NCBI RefSeq assembly: GCF_018446385.1
Contig: NC_056002.1
Location: 29,126,636-29,190,635, forward strand
Origin: Zingiber officinale
Lineage: Eukaryota > Streptophyta > Magnoliopsida > Zingiberales > Zingiberaceae
Direction: 5' to 3'
Length of the DNA: 64,000 bases
How positions within the stretch are numbered: the first letter of the stretch is position 1; every line of letters begins with the position of its first letter. Shown here piece after piece: positions 1-10,361 of the stretch. The notes under the pieces were generated by a model. The model ran no database searches, was not told where the DNA came from, and worked only from the letters and a program-made list of their open reading frames with translations. The position numbers were made by a program, and so were the translations under genes.

Positions 1-48
1 TCAATGACATTTCAACTATATTGAGCAGTGTATGAGACATACCATGAA

Positions 49-592
49 TACAACAACAATAATTAAGTCTTATTTTACTAGGTGGGGTCGACTATATGAA
101 TCTTTCTATGTCATTGGGCTTTATCCCCTACTATATCATCATTTATATTTAAAAAAAATTATCTTATTTTATTATTATTAACCGAGTCTTTTTTTAATTT
201 TCCTCGTATGATATGGACATGTGTCATAGTTTCACATTTCACATCGCCTAAAAGCATTTATTGGTTGTCTAAGTACATGTCCATACCATCTTAAATGTAT
301 CTCTGGAATTTTCCTTCAATAGATGCAACCCGACTTTCTCTCTAATATTTTCATTTCTTATCTTATCATCCGTGTATGTCCGCATATCCATATTAACATC
401 CTCATCTCTCTCATCTTCTGCTCATATGCTAGCATCATAGCCCAACATTCAGCTCCCATATGACATAGCAAGTCTAACCATTGTTTTGTAAATCTTTCCT
501 TTAAGTAAATACTTTATGATCACAAAGAACACATTATGTTCTCCTCTATTTCAATCATCCCGCTTGTATTCTATGTAAAACATCTCTCTCAA
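49..592 (-). mobile_element. RTE-type LINE, 3' fragment (older copy, piece 1)
   Basis: The right-to-left sequence ends in an (TTG)n-like tail (acaacaacaat at about 50-62) followed by the motif ctaggtggggtcg, which also occurs at the 3' end of the LINE at 593-3685. The stretch up to 592 aligns with about 610-1158, so it is the 3' UTR and the end of the reverse transcriptase. It continues at 3703 after the second LINE. The reading frame is fully decayed. Confidence 0.8.
576..592. repeat. Target-site duplication of nested LINE, left copy
   Basis: The 17-mer taaaacatctctctcaa occurs at 576-592 and again at 3686-3702, exactly flanking the inner LINE. A 17-bp TSD suits target-primed reverse transcription and shows that the inner LINE inserted into the older copy. 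Confidence 0.9.
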
Positions 593-709
593 CACAACAA
601 CAACAACAACAACCAAGCCTTTTCCCACTAGGTGGGGTCGGCTGTATGAATCCTTTTACGCCATTGAGCTCTATCTCCTATTATATCATCATCTATATTT
701 AAATATATT

Positions 710-2279
710 TTATCTTGTTTTATTGTTGTTAACCAAGTCTTTTTTTGGTCTTCCTCTTCCTCGTTTGATATGCATATTTATCATAGTTTCACATCGCCTA
801 ACTGGAGCATTTATTGGTCGTCTAAGTACATGTCCGTACCATCTTAAACGTGTCTCTCGGAGTTTTCCCTCAATAGATGCAACTCCGACTTTCTCTCTAA
901 TGCTCTCATTTCTTATTTTGTCCATCTTTGTATATCCACACATCCACCTTAACATCCTCATCTCTGCAACTCTCATCTTCTGCTTGTGTGCTCGAGTCAT
1001 AGCCCAACATTCAGCTTCATATAACATAGCAGGTCTAACTGCGGTTTTATAAAACTTACCTTTAAGTTTAAGAGGTACTTTACGGTCACATAAAACACTC
1101 GACGCTCCCCTCCATTTCACCCATCCTGCTTGTATTCTATGTAAGACATCTCTCTCAATCCCTCCATCATTTTGTAAAAATGATCCTAAATATTTAAATC
1201 GCTCGGTTCTAGACAACTCGTCCTCTCCTATCTTAACAATTGTTTCATTACTTCTAATATTGCTAAACTTAAATTCCATATATTCTGTTTTTAATCTACT
1301 AAGCTTAAAACCTTTCCCTTCTAGTGTTTCCCTCCAAGATTCTAGCTTAGCATTTACTCCTTCACGTGTCTCATCTACCAAAATAATATCATCCGAAACA
1401 ACATGCACCACGGTATTGTGTCTTGAATATGTGCAGTGAGTTCATCCATAATTAGTGTAAAAAGATAAACCATCGGTGTCCTCGATGTTAACCCTTCTGC
1501 TTATCTGGCTTGATTAGCTCTATGAAGTCTCTACAAAACTCGACAATAGTTAAATTAGTTCAATCTAAAACCTCTCTCAGCCACTCTCTAAGGACTCTAT
1601 CATACGCTTTTTCTAAGTGAACATCATGTAGATCTTGTTTGCTTCCCGATATTTTCCAATTAATTGTCTAAGAAGATGTATAGCTTCTATCGTTGACCTT
1701 TCGCATAAATCCAAATTGATTTTCGATCACCATGGTCTCCTTCCTTAATCTTTGTTCTATTACTCTTTTCCAAAGTTTTATAGTATGACTCATTAGTTTA
1801 ATACTCCTATAGTTCGCACAATTTTTACGTCTCCTTTATTCTTATATAAGGAACCAGAGTACTTATCCTCCATTGATCGAGCATTTTTTCGCTTTCAATA
1901 TCATGTTAAATAATTTTGTAAGTCATTCAATACCTTGTTTCCCTAAGCACTTCCACACCTCTATCGAACATCATCGGTCCAACGATTTTTCCATTGTCCA
2001 TTCCATTTAAAGTTTGTTTTACTTCCGAGTTTGAATTCTACGATAAAAATTAAAATTTCATGCTCATTTGACCTAATTAAATTACCCAAGTTAAGTTGGT
2101 CTCCAACCTTCATTAAAAAGTTGATGAAAATACCTCTTCCACCGCTCTTTTATTTCTCCATCTACTAATACCCTATTACATTCATCTTTAATACATTTTA
2201 TTTGACTAAGATCTCTTGTTTTTCTTTCTCTCACTTTAGCTATTCTATAAACGTCTCTTTCCCCTTCTTTTGTATCCAA
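710..2279 (-). pseudogene. LINE reverse transcriptase region (broken)
   Basis: Two readable blocks remain. Codons from 2279 to 2091 give a linker with IKERWKRYFHQLFNE, typical of the segment just before the RT domain. Codons from 1411 to 710 give the RT end and C-terminal region, with FKYLGSFLQNDGG, LRWMCGYTKMDKIRNE and LRWYGHVLRR, all hallmarks of plant RTE-type LINEs. Between them (about 1440-2090) the RT core is present only in broken frames, for example the sequence for ENQFGF around 1700. This would be the polymerase for target-primed reverse transcription. It cannot produce a full protein here. Confidence 0.8.
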
Positions 2280-2834
2280 TTTTTGATATAACCGTTCAAA
2301 AGTTTCATTTTTTGCTTAACTCACCACTTTCTTATTTCTTAGCTATTGTATATTTTTTAAGTTTTCCTCATTCTTATAAATATATAATTCCTTATAAGTT
2401 ATTCGTTTTTTCTTCATACTTTCTCATTCCACCACCAAGATTCCTTAACTCACCGAGGACACTCTTAGTTACTATTTTTAACTTTGATATCATCTTATCC
2501 TATGTCATATTAAAGTGTAAACCTTCTCCTTAAATATATGTTACTTCCCATCCTTTAACTTCCACCACTTAATTCTAAGAATCATGTATATTTTCTTTCT
2601 ATTGATACTATGTTTAAAGCGTATATCCAACACTACTACCCTATGTTGGGTAGTTAAGCTTTCTCTAGGGATGACTTTACAATCTTTAAATCTTTATCCT
2701 TCTTCCTAACCATAAGAAAGTCAATTTGCGATTTATTATTCCCACTTTTGAACGCGACTAAGTGTTCTTCTTTAAAAACGTATTAGTTAATATAAGGTCA
2801 TATGCTATGAAAATCTAATATAATTTTTCCTTCC

Positions 2835-3569
2835 TCATTCCTCGCTCCAAAACTCATAGCTCCCATGTACTCTCTCATATTCCTCATTTTTCACTCCGAC
2901 ATGCCCATTTAGATCACCTCCTATTAAAATCCTTTCATTTGGTGAAATATTTTGTAATATTTCATCTAAGTCCTCCCAAAACCTTAATTTGGTAGCTTCA
3001 TCTAATCCTACTTGTGGTGCATATACGCTAATTATGTTCATAGTTTCTTTCGCCACTATTATCTTAAGGGCTATAATTCTATCCCCTTTTCTAACTACTC
3101 CTACAACTTCATCCTTTAACAAACTATCTACAATAATACCCACTCCATTTCTTGTTCTACTCTTTCCAGTGTACCATAACTTAAAACCTGAGTTCTCTAT
3201 CATCTTTGCCTTCTCACCTGTCCATTTTGTCTCTTGTACACACAAAATATTAATTTTTCTCCTAATCATCATATCTACTACCTCCATTGATTTACCAGTG
3301 AGAGTTCCTATGTTCCATGTTCTAAATCTTAGATTATTAGTTTTCCTATCATATTTGTTCTTATCTAACCTATGGTGTGAGAACTCTTGCCTATTTAACA
3401 CTACACCCAAGTTCTCATGGAGATATAGCGGTCCTTGTTGAGACGTTACAGTCAGACCCTGTAACGCGAACTCTTGCATATTTATCACCACACCCGAGTT
3501 CTGGAGATGTAGCGGTTCTTGCCGAGACGTTACAATCGGACCCTGCAACGCGTTCCTTCTGGGGAACAA
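2835..3569 (-). pseudogene. LINE apurinic/apyrimidinic endonuclease domain
   Basis: An open frame of 244 codons covers most of an exonuclease-endonuclease-phosphatase fold domain. Visible motifs in order are RTWNIGTLTGK, ILCVQETKW (catalytic Glu), a GVGIIVD strand, ISVYAPQVG and LIGGDLNGHVG (the Asp-Asn pair). In this clade the domain nicks the genomic target. The frame ends at a stop at 2835 before the RT, so the original polyprotein is truncated. The N-terminal part contains a short duplicated segment (LQGPIVTS / LQGLTVTS), visible in DNA as near-repeats around 3430 and 3500. Confidence 0.85.
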
Positions 3570-3685
3570 CCTAGCATTAGCACAATAGTTTAATGGAATA
3601 GTTTGACGCTGGCTGGCAACCTAACGCAACCCTCCTCCTTTATCCGGGCTTGGGACCAGCCATGACCGGTCATCATGGGCGGAGT

Positions 3686-3702
3686 TAAAACATCTCTCTC
3701 AA
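3686..3702. repeat. Target-site duplication of nested LINE, right copy
   Basis: Identical to 576-592; it marks the 5' end of the inner minus-strand LINE at 3685. Confidence 0.9.
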
Positions 3703-3995
3703 TCTCTTGAAAATGATATTAAATACTTAAAACTCTCATTTATTTAAAACTCTCATTTACAGACAATTCGTCATCTACTATCTTAACAATTATCTCATTA
3801 TGTTTAATATTACTAAATTTAAATTTTATATATGCTATCTTTACTCTATTAAGCCTAAAATCTTTCACTTCTAATGTTTCCCGCCAAGATTAAAGTTTAG
3901 CATTTACTCCTTAACGTATCTCATCTACTAAAATAATATCATCTACAAACAACATGCTCCGCGGTACTGTATCTTGAATATGTCTAGCGAGTTCA
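3703..3995 (-). mobile_element. RTE-type LINE, older copy, piece 2
   Basis: This aligns with about 1159-1445 of the inner LINE (RT C-terminal part). It continues piece 1 (ends 592) and is continued at 23434 after the 19-kb hAT insertion. Confidence 0.8.
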
Positions 3996-4003
3996 TCCAT
4001 GAT
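3996..4003. repeat. 8-bp TSD of hAT-1, left copy
   Basis: tccatgat here and at 23426-23433 flanks the hAT-1 ends. Eight bases is the standard hAT target duplication. Confidence 0.88.
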
Positions 4004-4239
4004 CAATGTTTTAAATTGCGTAGCGTTGGCGTTTTTGTCGTGTCATCGCGTAGCGTAAATAGCAAAGCGCATAATGTAAGCTTTTCGTGCACGTCAATTT
4101 TTAAATTTAAAAAAAACAAAATATACTTATATAAGTAAAATAAAAATAACATAACCTAAAATTAATCATAATAATTCATTACATGTCAAAATATCCAAGA
4201 ACAACAATTTAAAAAGTCTTATAATTAAAACAGCATAAC

Positions 4240-6032
4240 CTAAAAATAATCAGTATCATCCAACTCTATATCACTGTCATCATCAATAGTGTCTATGGTT
4301 GGAAAATTTCCACTATTAAAAGTTGTTGGAATTACTCCACCATAATTGTCAGCATCAAGATGATTATCTTCCAGAAGACTCAACCTTGCATGTTTGTCTT
4401 TACTTCCACCTATTATATAAAAGATACGACATTTAAGAATCAATTATCAGTGAAGTAGATATAAGTAAATAATTTGCATATGCTTACTTGAATTTTCAAT
4501 AACTCTTTTTTTTTTTTGAATTCGCAGGAGAAACTCCAACTATATCCTCAACATCTTCGACTCGCTTATCTAAGTCGAAAAGACTTTCAAAGATAGTCGA
4601 CGGTACACTCATAGTAGATCACTTTCAAATAATTCATCATCTTCAAGCCATTTAGTAGTTACGGGAAGGACGGGACCTTCTTTCTCAATTATTCATTTGT
4701 CATCTGAATCAATTTCATCAACTACAATAGGATCAATCTTGTCTCTCCTCCTAATGCTTTTCTCCCTAAGTTTGAAGTTATATTTCACAAACACCAATGC
4801 ATTCAACTTCGCATGTTCAAATCTATTTCTCTTTTTTCTATGAATCTAATATTACAAAGAAGAAAACATATATAAAAATTTAAATAATGATATGAAAATT
4901 ATAAAACAATTAAAATTCAAGTAGAGTTATAAACTTAGAATATTCACCAATTCAAAAGTACTCTAATTTTTTTCCCATCCTGAAGCACTACAAGTGAGAC
5001 CAAACACTCGAATTGCAAACATAATAAGCTCGAGTGTCTTACTCCCAAAACATTCCCACCACGAGGCTAATAACATAAAAAAAATTACAAGAATATATAT
5101 ATATATATATATATATAATTTTAAAATACGAATGCTAGTATAATTTTACAAGAACGGTTACAAGAAGTAAATTTTACCCGGAGTCCACAACATTCTTGTT
5201 CGTTTTGCTATCGGAGTTCCAAATTCTCTTTTAGCTTTGTTATACAAGTCCAATTGGATGTCCGCTTTAAGACGATCATCAGAAGACAACATCTTACCCA
5301 TGCAAACATACAATCCATCTCTAACTTCATTACAATCAGAAAATCTTGCTTCATAACGCAATTGCGGGTTTAAATAGTACCTGGCCGCATGTAGAGGATG
5401 ATGAAGTTGTAGAGTCCATCATGAATCAATTTTTTTCTAAATGGGCTTGTATTTTCTATCAACTCCCCCACAATTAAATTTTATTGTCTCTTTTGCCTTA
5501 TCCATAAGTTCATAAATATATTCATGGTCAATCTCTCCTCCGAATCAACTTTCCTTAACACACTTACAAGAGGAACAACACTCGTAACACAAAATGCAAC
5601 ATGTGGCCAAAAGTTGGGATCATTAACAACAATTCTCTTCACGATCTTCCCTTGAGTTGTTTGAGATAGTGGTGAACTAACCCAATCTTCGGAAGCAAAC
5701 ATTTGTTCAAGTAGTATTTTAACCTTATACATACTCTGAAGAGTGAGAAATGAAGTAACAAAGCGAGTAACAGTAGGACGGAAAATTTCTTTACCATTTG
5801 TATACTTTCTCATCAAAGAAAGTATAGTCCCATGACCATAAAGGAACTTCACAACCATCTTAACATGCTCAATTGTGTCAAAAAATAATCTTCAACTTTG
5901 CAATATCCTCCAACATTAGATCAATACAATGCGCCGCACAAGGTGTCCACCAAATTTCATGTTTAGTCTCCATAATTTTTTTTCCCCGCCTTAATGCAAT
6001 TAGAAGCATTATCCATGATAATTTGAATCACA
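4240..6032 (-). pseudogene. hAT-1 transposase, C-terminal part (broken)
   Basis: On the minus strand from 6032: sequence for IIMDNASN, then WWTPCAAHCIDLMLEDIAK (about 5990-5890), then an open stretch 5858-5481 with TRFVTSFLTLQSMYK, a block at 5361-5158, and near 5070-4970 the SWWECFGSKTLEL...FGLTCSASGW segment of the hAT dimerization region. The same motifs occur in order in the transposase at 14025-16590. Frames are interrupted several times. The upstream part lies at 22086-22800 beyond the Copia and solo LTR. About 4240-4440 encodes a short acidic tail (DTIDDDSDIELDDTDYF). Confidence 0.78.
5093..5116. repeat. (TA)n microsatellite
   Basis: An uninterrupted ta dinucleotide run inside the decayed hAT-1 transposase region. 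Confidence 0.9.
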
Positions 6033-6037
6033 TTTTC
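6033..6037. repeat. 5-bp TSD of SIRE-like Copia, left copy
   Basis: ttttc here and at 20290-20294 flanks the LTR termini TGTTAGG and CACCAACA. Confidence 0.85.
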
Positions 6038-7327
6038 TGTTAGGACCGGTTGAGCTAGAGGGGGGTGAATGACTCACTTCGTTTTCTTTGTTGACTTGAT
6101 TGTGCACAGCGGAAACTTGGAAGCAATGATAACTCTTGTATTTACTTGGTATCCACCTCCTCAAGGAGGTGACTAGTCCAAGGATCCACACCACCGTCAC
6201 TCTTCCACTATAGAACTTCTCCTTCTCGGAATTACACTGAAGGTGGAGAAACCTTACAAGATTTACAACTCTCTCTCTCCAAAAGAAAAAGATCACAACC
6301 ACTACAAGGAAGAAGAAGAGAATGATCACAAACTTAGAATACTTTCTTCTTTCCTTAGTACAACTTGAAAATGTGGAGAAGAGAGCTTGAACTTGAGCAC
6401 TTGAGAGATCTTGAGCACTTGAGAGCAATGGAACAGTATATTTTTCGATAAGACTTTCGTTGTCCTTTTTCCAGCTTTTTAAATGTCTTCAAATATAGCT
6501 GTTTCTCACATGATCGTCGTCGTGAATCCATTAGGTTTGTCTTCCAATCGATTCAAAAGTATCTGTTGAGCACCATCACGTCAAGATCAACGGTGTAAAT
6601 CATTTTATTCGAATCTCAATCGATTGGGACATTATTCTCAATCGATTGAATTTATCAATCGATCAATGAATCGATTCAGACGCGCTATGCTCAAGCGCAG
6701 AAACACAGAACCTCTGTGAATCGAGTGGCCGATCGATTGGATACCTCCAATCGATCGGCTAATCGATCCAAGAACGTTCTGTGCTTCGCGCAGAAGCTTC
6801 ACCAATCGATCGGCCGATTGATTATTCAGGAGCGTTCTGTGCCTCGCGCAGAAGCTTCACCAATCGATCGGCCGATCGATTGGTTTACTCCAATCAATCG
6901 GCTGATCGATCCAAGAGCGTTCTATTTCACAGCCGTGCACCTCAATCTATTGCTGGTTTCCCGATTAATAGCAAGTGAATTTATACATAATTTTAGTAAA
7001 TACCTCGTGCCAAATGAACACATGTTCCCCTAGACTTTCTCGCCTTGCATCTAGCCTTCTGACCTGCAAGGGCTTCTCTTGTCAAGAATCCGATCCTCGA
7101 CCTTCTTGGACTTCTCTTGCCTTACATTCGATCTTCTGACCTACAAGGACTTCTTTTGCTAAGAATCTGGTACTTAACCTTCTTGGACTTCTCTTGCATT
7201 ACATCCGATTTTCCGACCTGCAAGGACTTCTTCTGCAAACTCACAATACATGTTAGATTCAACTTATTAACCTAAACTTAAATAATTGTCAATACATTGA
7301 AACTTCCAGAACATGATTGCACCAACA
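6038..7327 (-). repeat. 3' LTR of SIRE-like Copia
   Basis: 1290 bp, TG...CA, and near-identical in order to 18990-20289. It contains a hairpin cluster (about 6600-6925) and a stretch of degenerate repeats around 7040-7230 (gacctgcaaggacttctt...). Confidence 0.9.
6600..6925. repeat. CGATCG hairpin cluster in LTR
   Basis: Several inverted repeats with the core CGATCGGCCGATCG. The longest is a perfect 26-bp palindrome at 6859-6884. Spacers share the phrase gcgttctgtgcctcgcgcag. Protein-like readings of this cluster (SIDRPID repeats) are by-products. Confidence 0.88.
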
Positions 7328-7342
7328 ATCTCCTTCTTTTTG
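7328..7342 (-). promoter_or_regulatory. Polypurine tract of SIRE-like Copia
   Basis: On the minus strand the 15 bases directly before the 3' LTR read caaaaagaaggagat. A purine tract touching the LTR is the expected plus-strand primer site. Confidence 0.75.
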
Positions 7343-7815
7343 ATGTTTGACAATCTATATAAGTTTAGGCTAATTTCCAACACACCATAATAATAATGAA
7401 ATGGTAAGTAGTAATAGCAAACCACATATTGTCATGAACTACGTATGAAATTCATCGAAATTAAGCATAAGCATAAACAGTAATAACAATACATATATAA
7501 CTAAGCATTTTAATTAAGCATAAACTTCAACTTATATCTCCCCCTTTGCCAAATATCAAAAAGAAACTAGAAACACTCCCCATCAATGGATGCATTAAGC
7601 AAACACAATATAACATCAGGGATACTCCCCTTAAACCAAAAGACAAGAGGGTATGCCCCCCACGTATTATGCAAACCAAACACTAGTGCCACAAAATATA
7701 TGTCCAATAAGAAGTCATATCACAAATACAACACACGAAAGAGTGTCTAAGAGACACACCATAGACTAAAAGTCAAACAAAAAACAACTATCCATACAGG
7801 AAGAGAAACGATGAG

Positions 7816-9490
7816 TCATGATGAAAAGGTAAACTCAATCATGTCGTCCTCAGCAGCATCAGCAGCAGCAGTAGCAACAGCAACATCAGCAGAACTCCTG
7901 GAAGCATCAAAAACAGGTGGCACATCACTTGTTGGAGGGGGAGGCGGAGGAGAGTGACCGGATATCCAAGATCGCACTAACTCGGTCAGACACTCAACGC
8001 TCATCCGTAAAGTGGCAACCTCGGCGCGTATCTCAGCAATAGCCATGGACAGTTCCTCAAAGCGAGTGTCCATAATCTCCTCAAGTGTTTGAATCTGAGC
8101 AACCACAACAGGATCTGGAGAAGCAGGTGCCTCAATATCCGCCTCAGGATCAGCAACCTTCGGAGTTGGCGCCTGTCCAACCCCCTGAGGTCGATCTCGC
8201 GATCCCTCACCAAGGGCACGTCGGTCAATCCATCGTGCGCTATCCGACCCAGCCTCAATACCAGTCTTAGTGAATGATCGTGCAGAGATTCGGGAATACG
8301 AAACTGTCATATGCTCTAGCTTCCCTCAGGAGACATCTATATGCATGGACTCTAACTAGTCGGTAATGATGTTGCCAAAAGGCATATGAACGGTCTGCTG
8401 CACAGTCTGAGTGAAATGGATGATGCAGTGAAAGATGTTCAAAGGAATGTTGACATCAAGGCAGTGTCGCATGGCATACAATAAAAACATATGAGAGGGT
8501 CTGAGGAGGGCTAAGGCACGAGAGACGATAGACAAAAGACAGTTAATGACGATTTTGAATAAGGCGTTGTCCCTGGCAGATAATTCAAGGGAGGAGAAAG
8601 TGGTGATATGCACATTTGAACCATCTAGACGGGGACGGCCAAAAAGACTCTGATGCATAGAATCAATGGTGATATGCTCGAATGGCGGAGGCAAGAGTTC
8701 AGGTAGGGTAGGGTAAAACACGAACTCATTCGTCGACGGTCAACACCCCAAAAACTGTTGAAGAATCAGATAAGAAAAATCCAAGCTACGCTTGGCGACA
8801 CGAGTACGGTAAAGAACGTCATCCGATGTATGCAAGTTATTATAAAACTCGGATACAAGCCCAGGATTGACACTTCTTTCACAGTAGACAATGGAGGAAA
8901 GTTGATAATGTTCGATTAGGGAAAACACTTCAAAGCAGGAATCATAATAAAATTTACGATCGATGGACCGAGGAGGGATCAGTTTGAAGGTGTTTCGGTT
9001 AAAGGCTTGTTGCAAGGCAGCATTCGGAAAATGCTGATCAATGGGAGGCTGAGGGCGGGACTGCATCCGAGACGAACCCTCACCCGACTCACCAACCTTT
9101 TGTTTCTTCCTAAAATATGAGGAAAACGAAATGTCCAAGGCCACAGATAAACCAATGCAAAGAATGCAATGTCGTGCATATGATGCATGTATGAAATGCG
9201 CCACCATGTATGAAATGCGCCAAAAACACAGTAAGATTAGCAACATTCAAATTATAGGAGCAAAGTTTAGAGAGAAAGTAAAGGAAAAGGTGTAGGAGCT
9301 ACTTAGGGTTTGGGGAAGCATTGTGAGTTCTGCGACGAGGAGATGAGGAAGACAGTGTCCGCGAGCCCCGTTCGCTGAGAAAATGAGAGCGGAAGTGGGA
9401 GAGAAGAAAAAAAGGGCACTCGGTGTCAGAGAAGACCGTCTGAGAAGACGGCCGATGAGGGAGGGAGTATCGCCGGAGAAATCGTCCCAA
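7816..9490 (-). pseudogene. Accessory gene of SIRE-like Copia, between pol and 3' LTR
   Basis: This is a single minus-strand frame running from about 9125 to 7816, broken by three stops (near 8740, 8356 and 8320). It starts after a likely splice acceptor (catattttag|gaag) and encodes KKQKVGESGEG, then PPRSIDRKFYYDSCFEVF, SVNPGLVSEFYNNLHTSDDV, PFEHITIDSM, and a C-terminal predicted coiled coil (LEEIMDTRFEELSMAIAEIR) with a Pro run. A probable first exon is at 9490-9299, rich in Ser/Arg. The middle resembles, from memory, the 'putative plant transposon protein' domain; the function is unknown. It is in sense with pol, in the position where SIRE elements carry an extra gene. Exon structure is inferred. 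Confidence 0.6.
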
Positions 9491-9574
9491 ATTAGGGCAC
9501 AGGGCGAGTCGAGAGAGAGAAAGAGTTGAAGTGAGAGGAGACTTAGGTCAACAACACTTTAAGTGGAATTTCAA

Positions 9575-9770
9575 ATTTCTCAATCGATCGCCCGATCGAT
9601 TGAGAGCAAGTGAATCGATTGACCGATCGATTCACGAGGCTTCTGCGCGATTTGGACATGTAGCTCAATCGATCGATTGAGACTTGCTGAATCAATCCAG
9701 TGATCGATCCAGCGACGTTCTGTGGGTGAGGCGCGAGCTTCTCAATCAATCGACCAATCGATTGGGATTT
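9575..9770. repeat. CGATCG hairpin cluster upstream of accessory gene
   Basis: Inverted repeats such as caatcgatcgcccgatcgattg, with spacers (cgttctgtgggtgaggcgcgagcttctc) that resemble those in the LTR cluster at 6600-6925. It lies just upstream of the accessory gene on the minus strand. Confidence 0.75.
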
Positions 9771-10361
9771 TTAATAATGCTGCAGTTCTCATTTATTTTC
9801 AGAGCCGAGTGTCGTAAATGCACCAATAATTATATGCTAATCAAAAAATCACGAAATGTTGGGTAGACACTACATATGTCTTCTAGGATCAGGGAAAAAT
9901 AAGTGTTGACGATAATGAGCTTTGTGTCCGAAGATTGACACGTAATTGGAAATCATCTAAAACTTCAATAATTGATCGTAAGTTCATATCTAACGACGCA
10001 ATAGAAACTCTTATCCAAACACAACCTTCAACAGGATTTTTCAAAAATGAGTTTGATATGTATTTCAAAATAGAAATTTCCAATCATAATCGTGGGGCTA
10101 AATGCACATGATTTGTACACCTGCTTTCCTTATGATTGGACAAATGAATGTTTCATATGAAATCCACCTTTCTTGACCAAAATAATGCATCATAACAAGC
10201 ATTATGACAAAGAGAAATGCCCCTAACCTCTCACCCCCATCTAAACATTATCAAGAGAACAATCCTATGTTTTTGTGAGAGGCAAAATTAAGGTTCAGAG
10301 AACTTCAAAACTTTACCTATGAAGTGATCATGGAGGATGTAATTTAATCAATACAACACAT

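Larger units (their letters stand above)
593..3685 (-). mobile_element. Near full-length RTE-type LINE (decayed)
   Basis: About 3.1 kb, bounded by a 17-bp TSD. Read on the minus strand it starts near 3685, has a 5' leader, an apurinic endonuclease region (3569-2835), reverse transcriptase remnants (about 2280-710) and a 3' end with a (TTG)n tail at 593-612 rather than poly(A). A 3-nt repeat tail with an endonuclease-RT polyprotein is the layout of the RTE clade. Frameshifts and stops separate the domains, so it is non-autonomous now. It sits inside the older LINE of the same clade. Confidence 0.88.

Noticed and set aside
6716..7033. Open frames rich in SIDRPID/ANRSAD repeats (also 19528-19987, 20740-21189, 59632-59992)
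   Set aside because: They are translations of palindromic hairpin clusters inside LTRs; the same motif appears in several frames and both strands.
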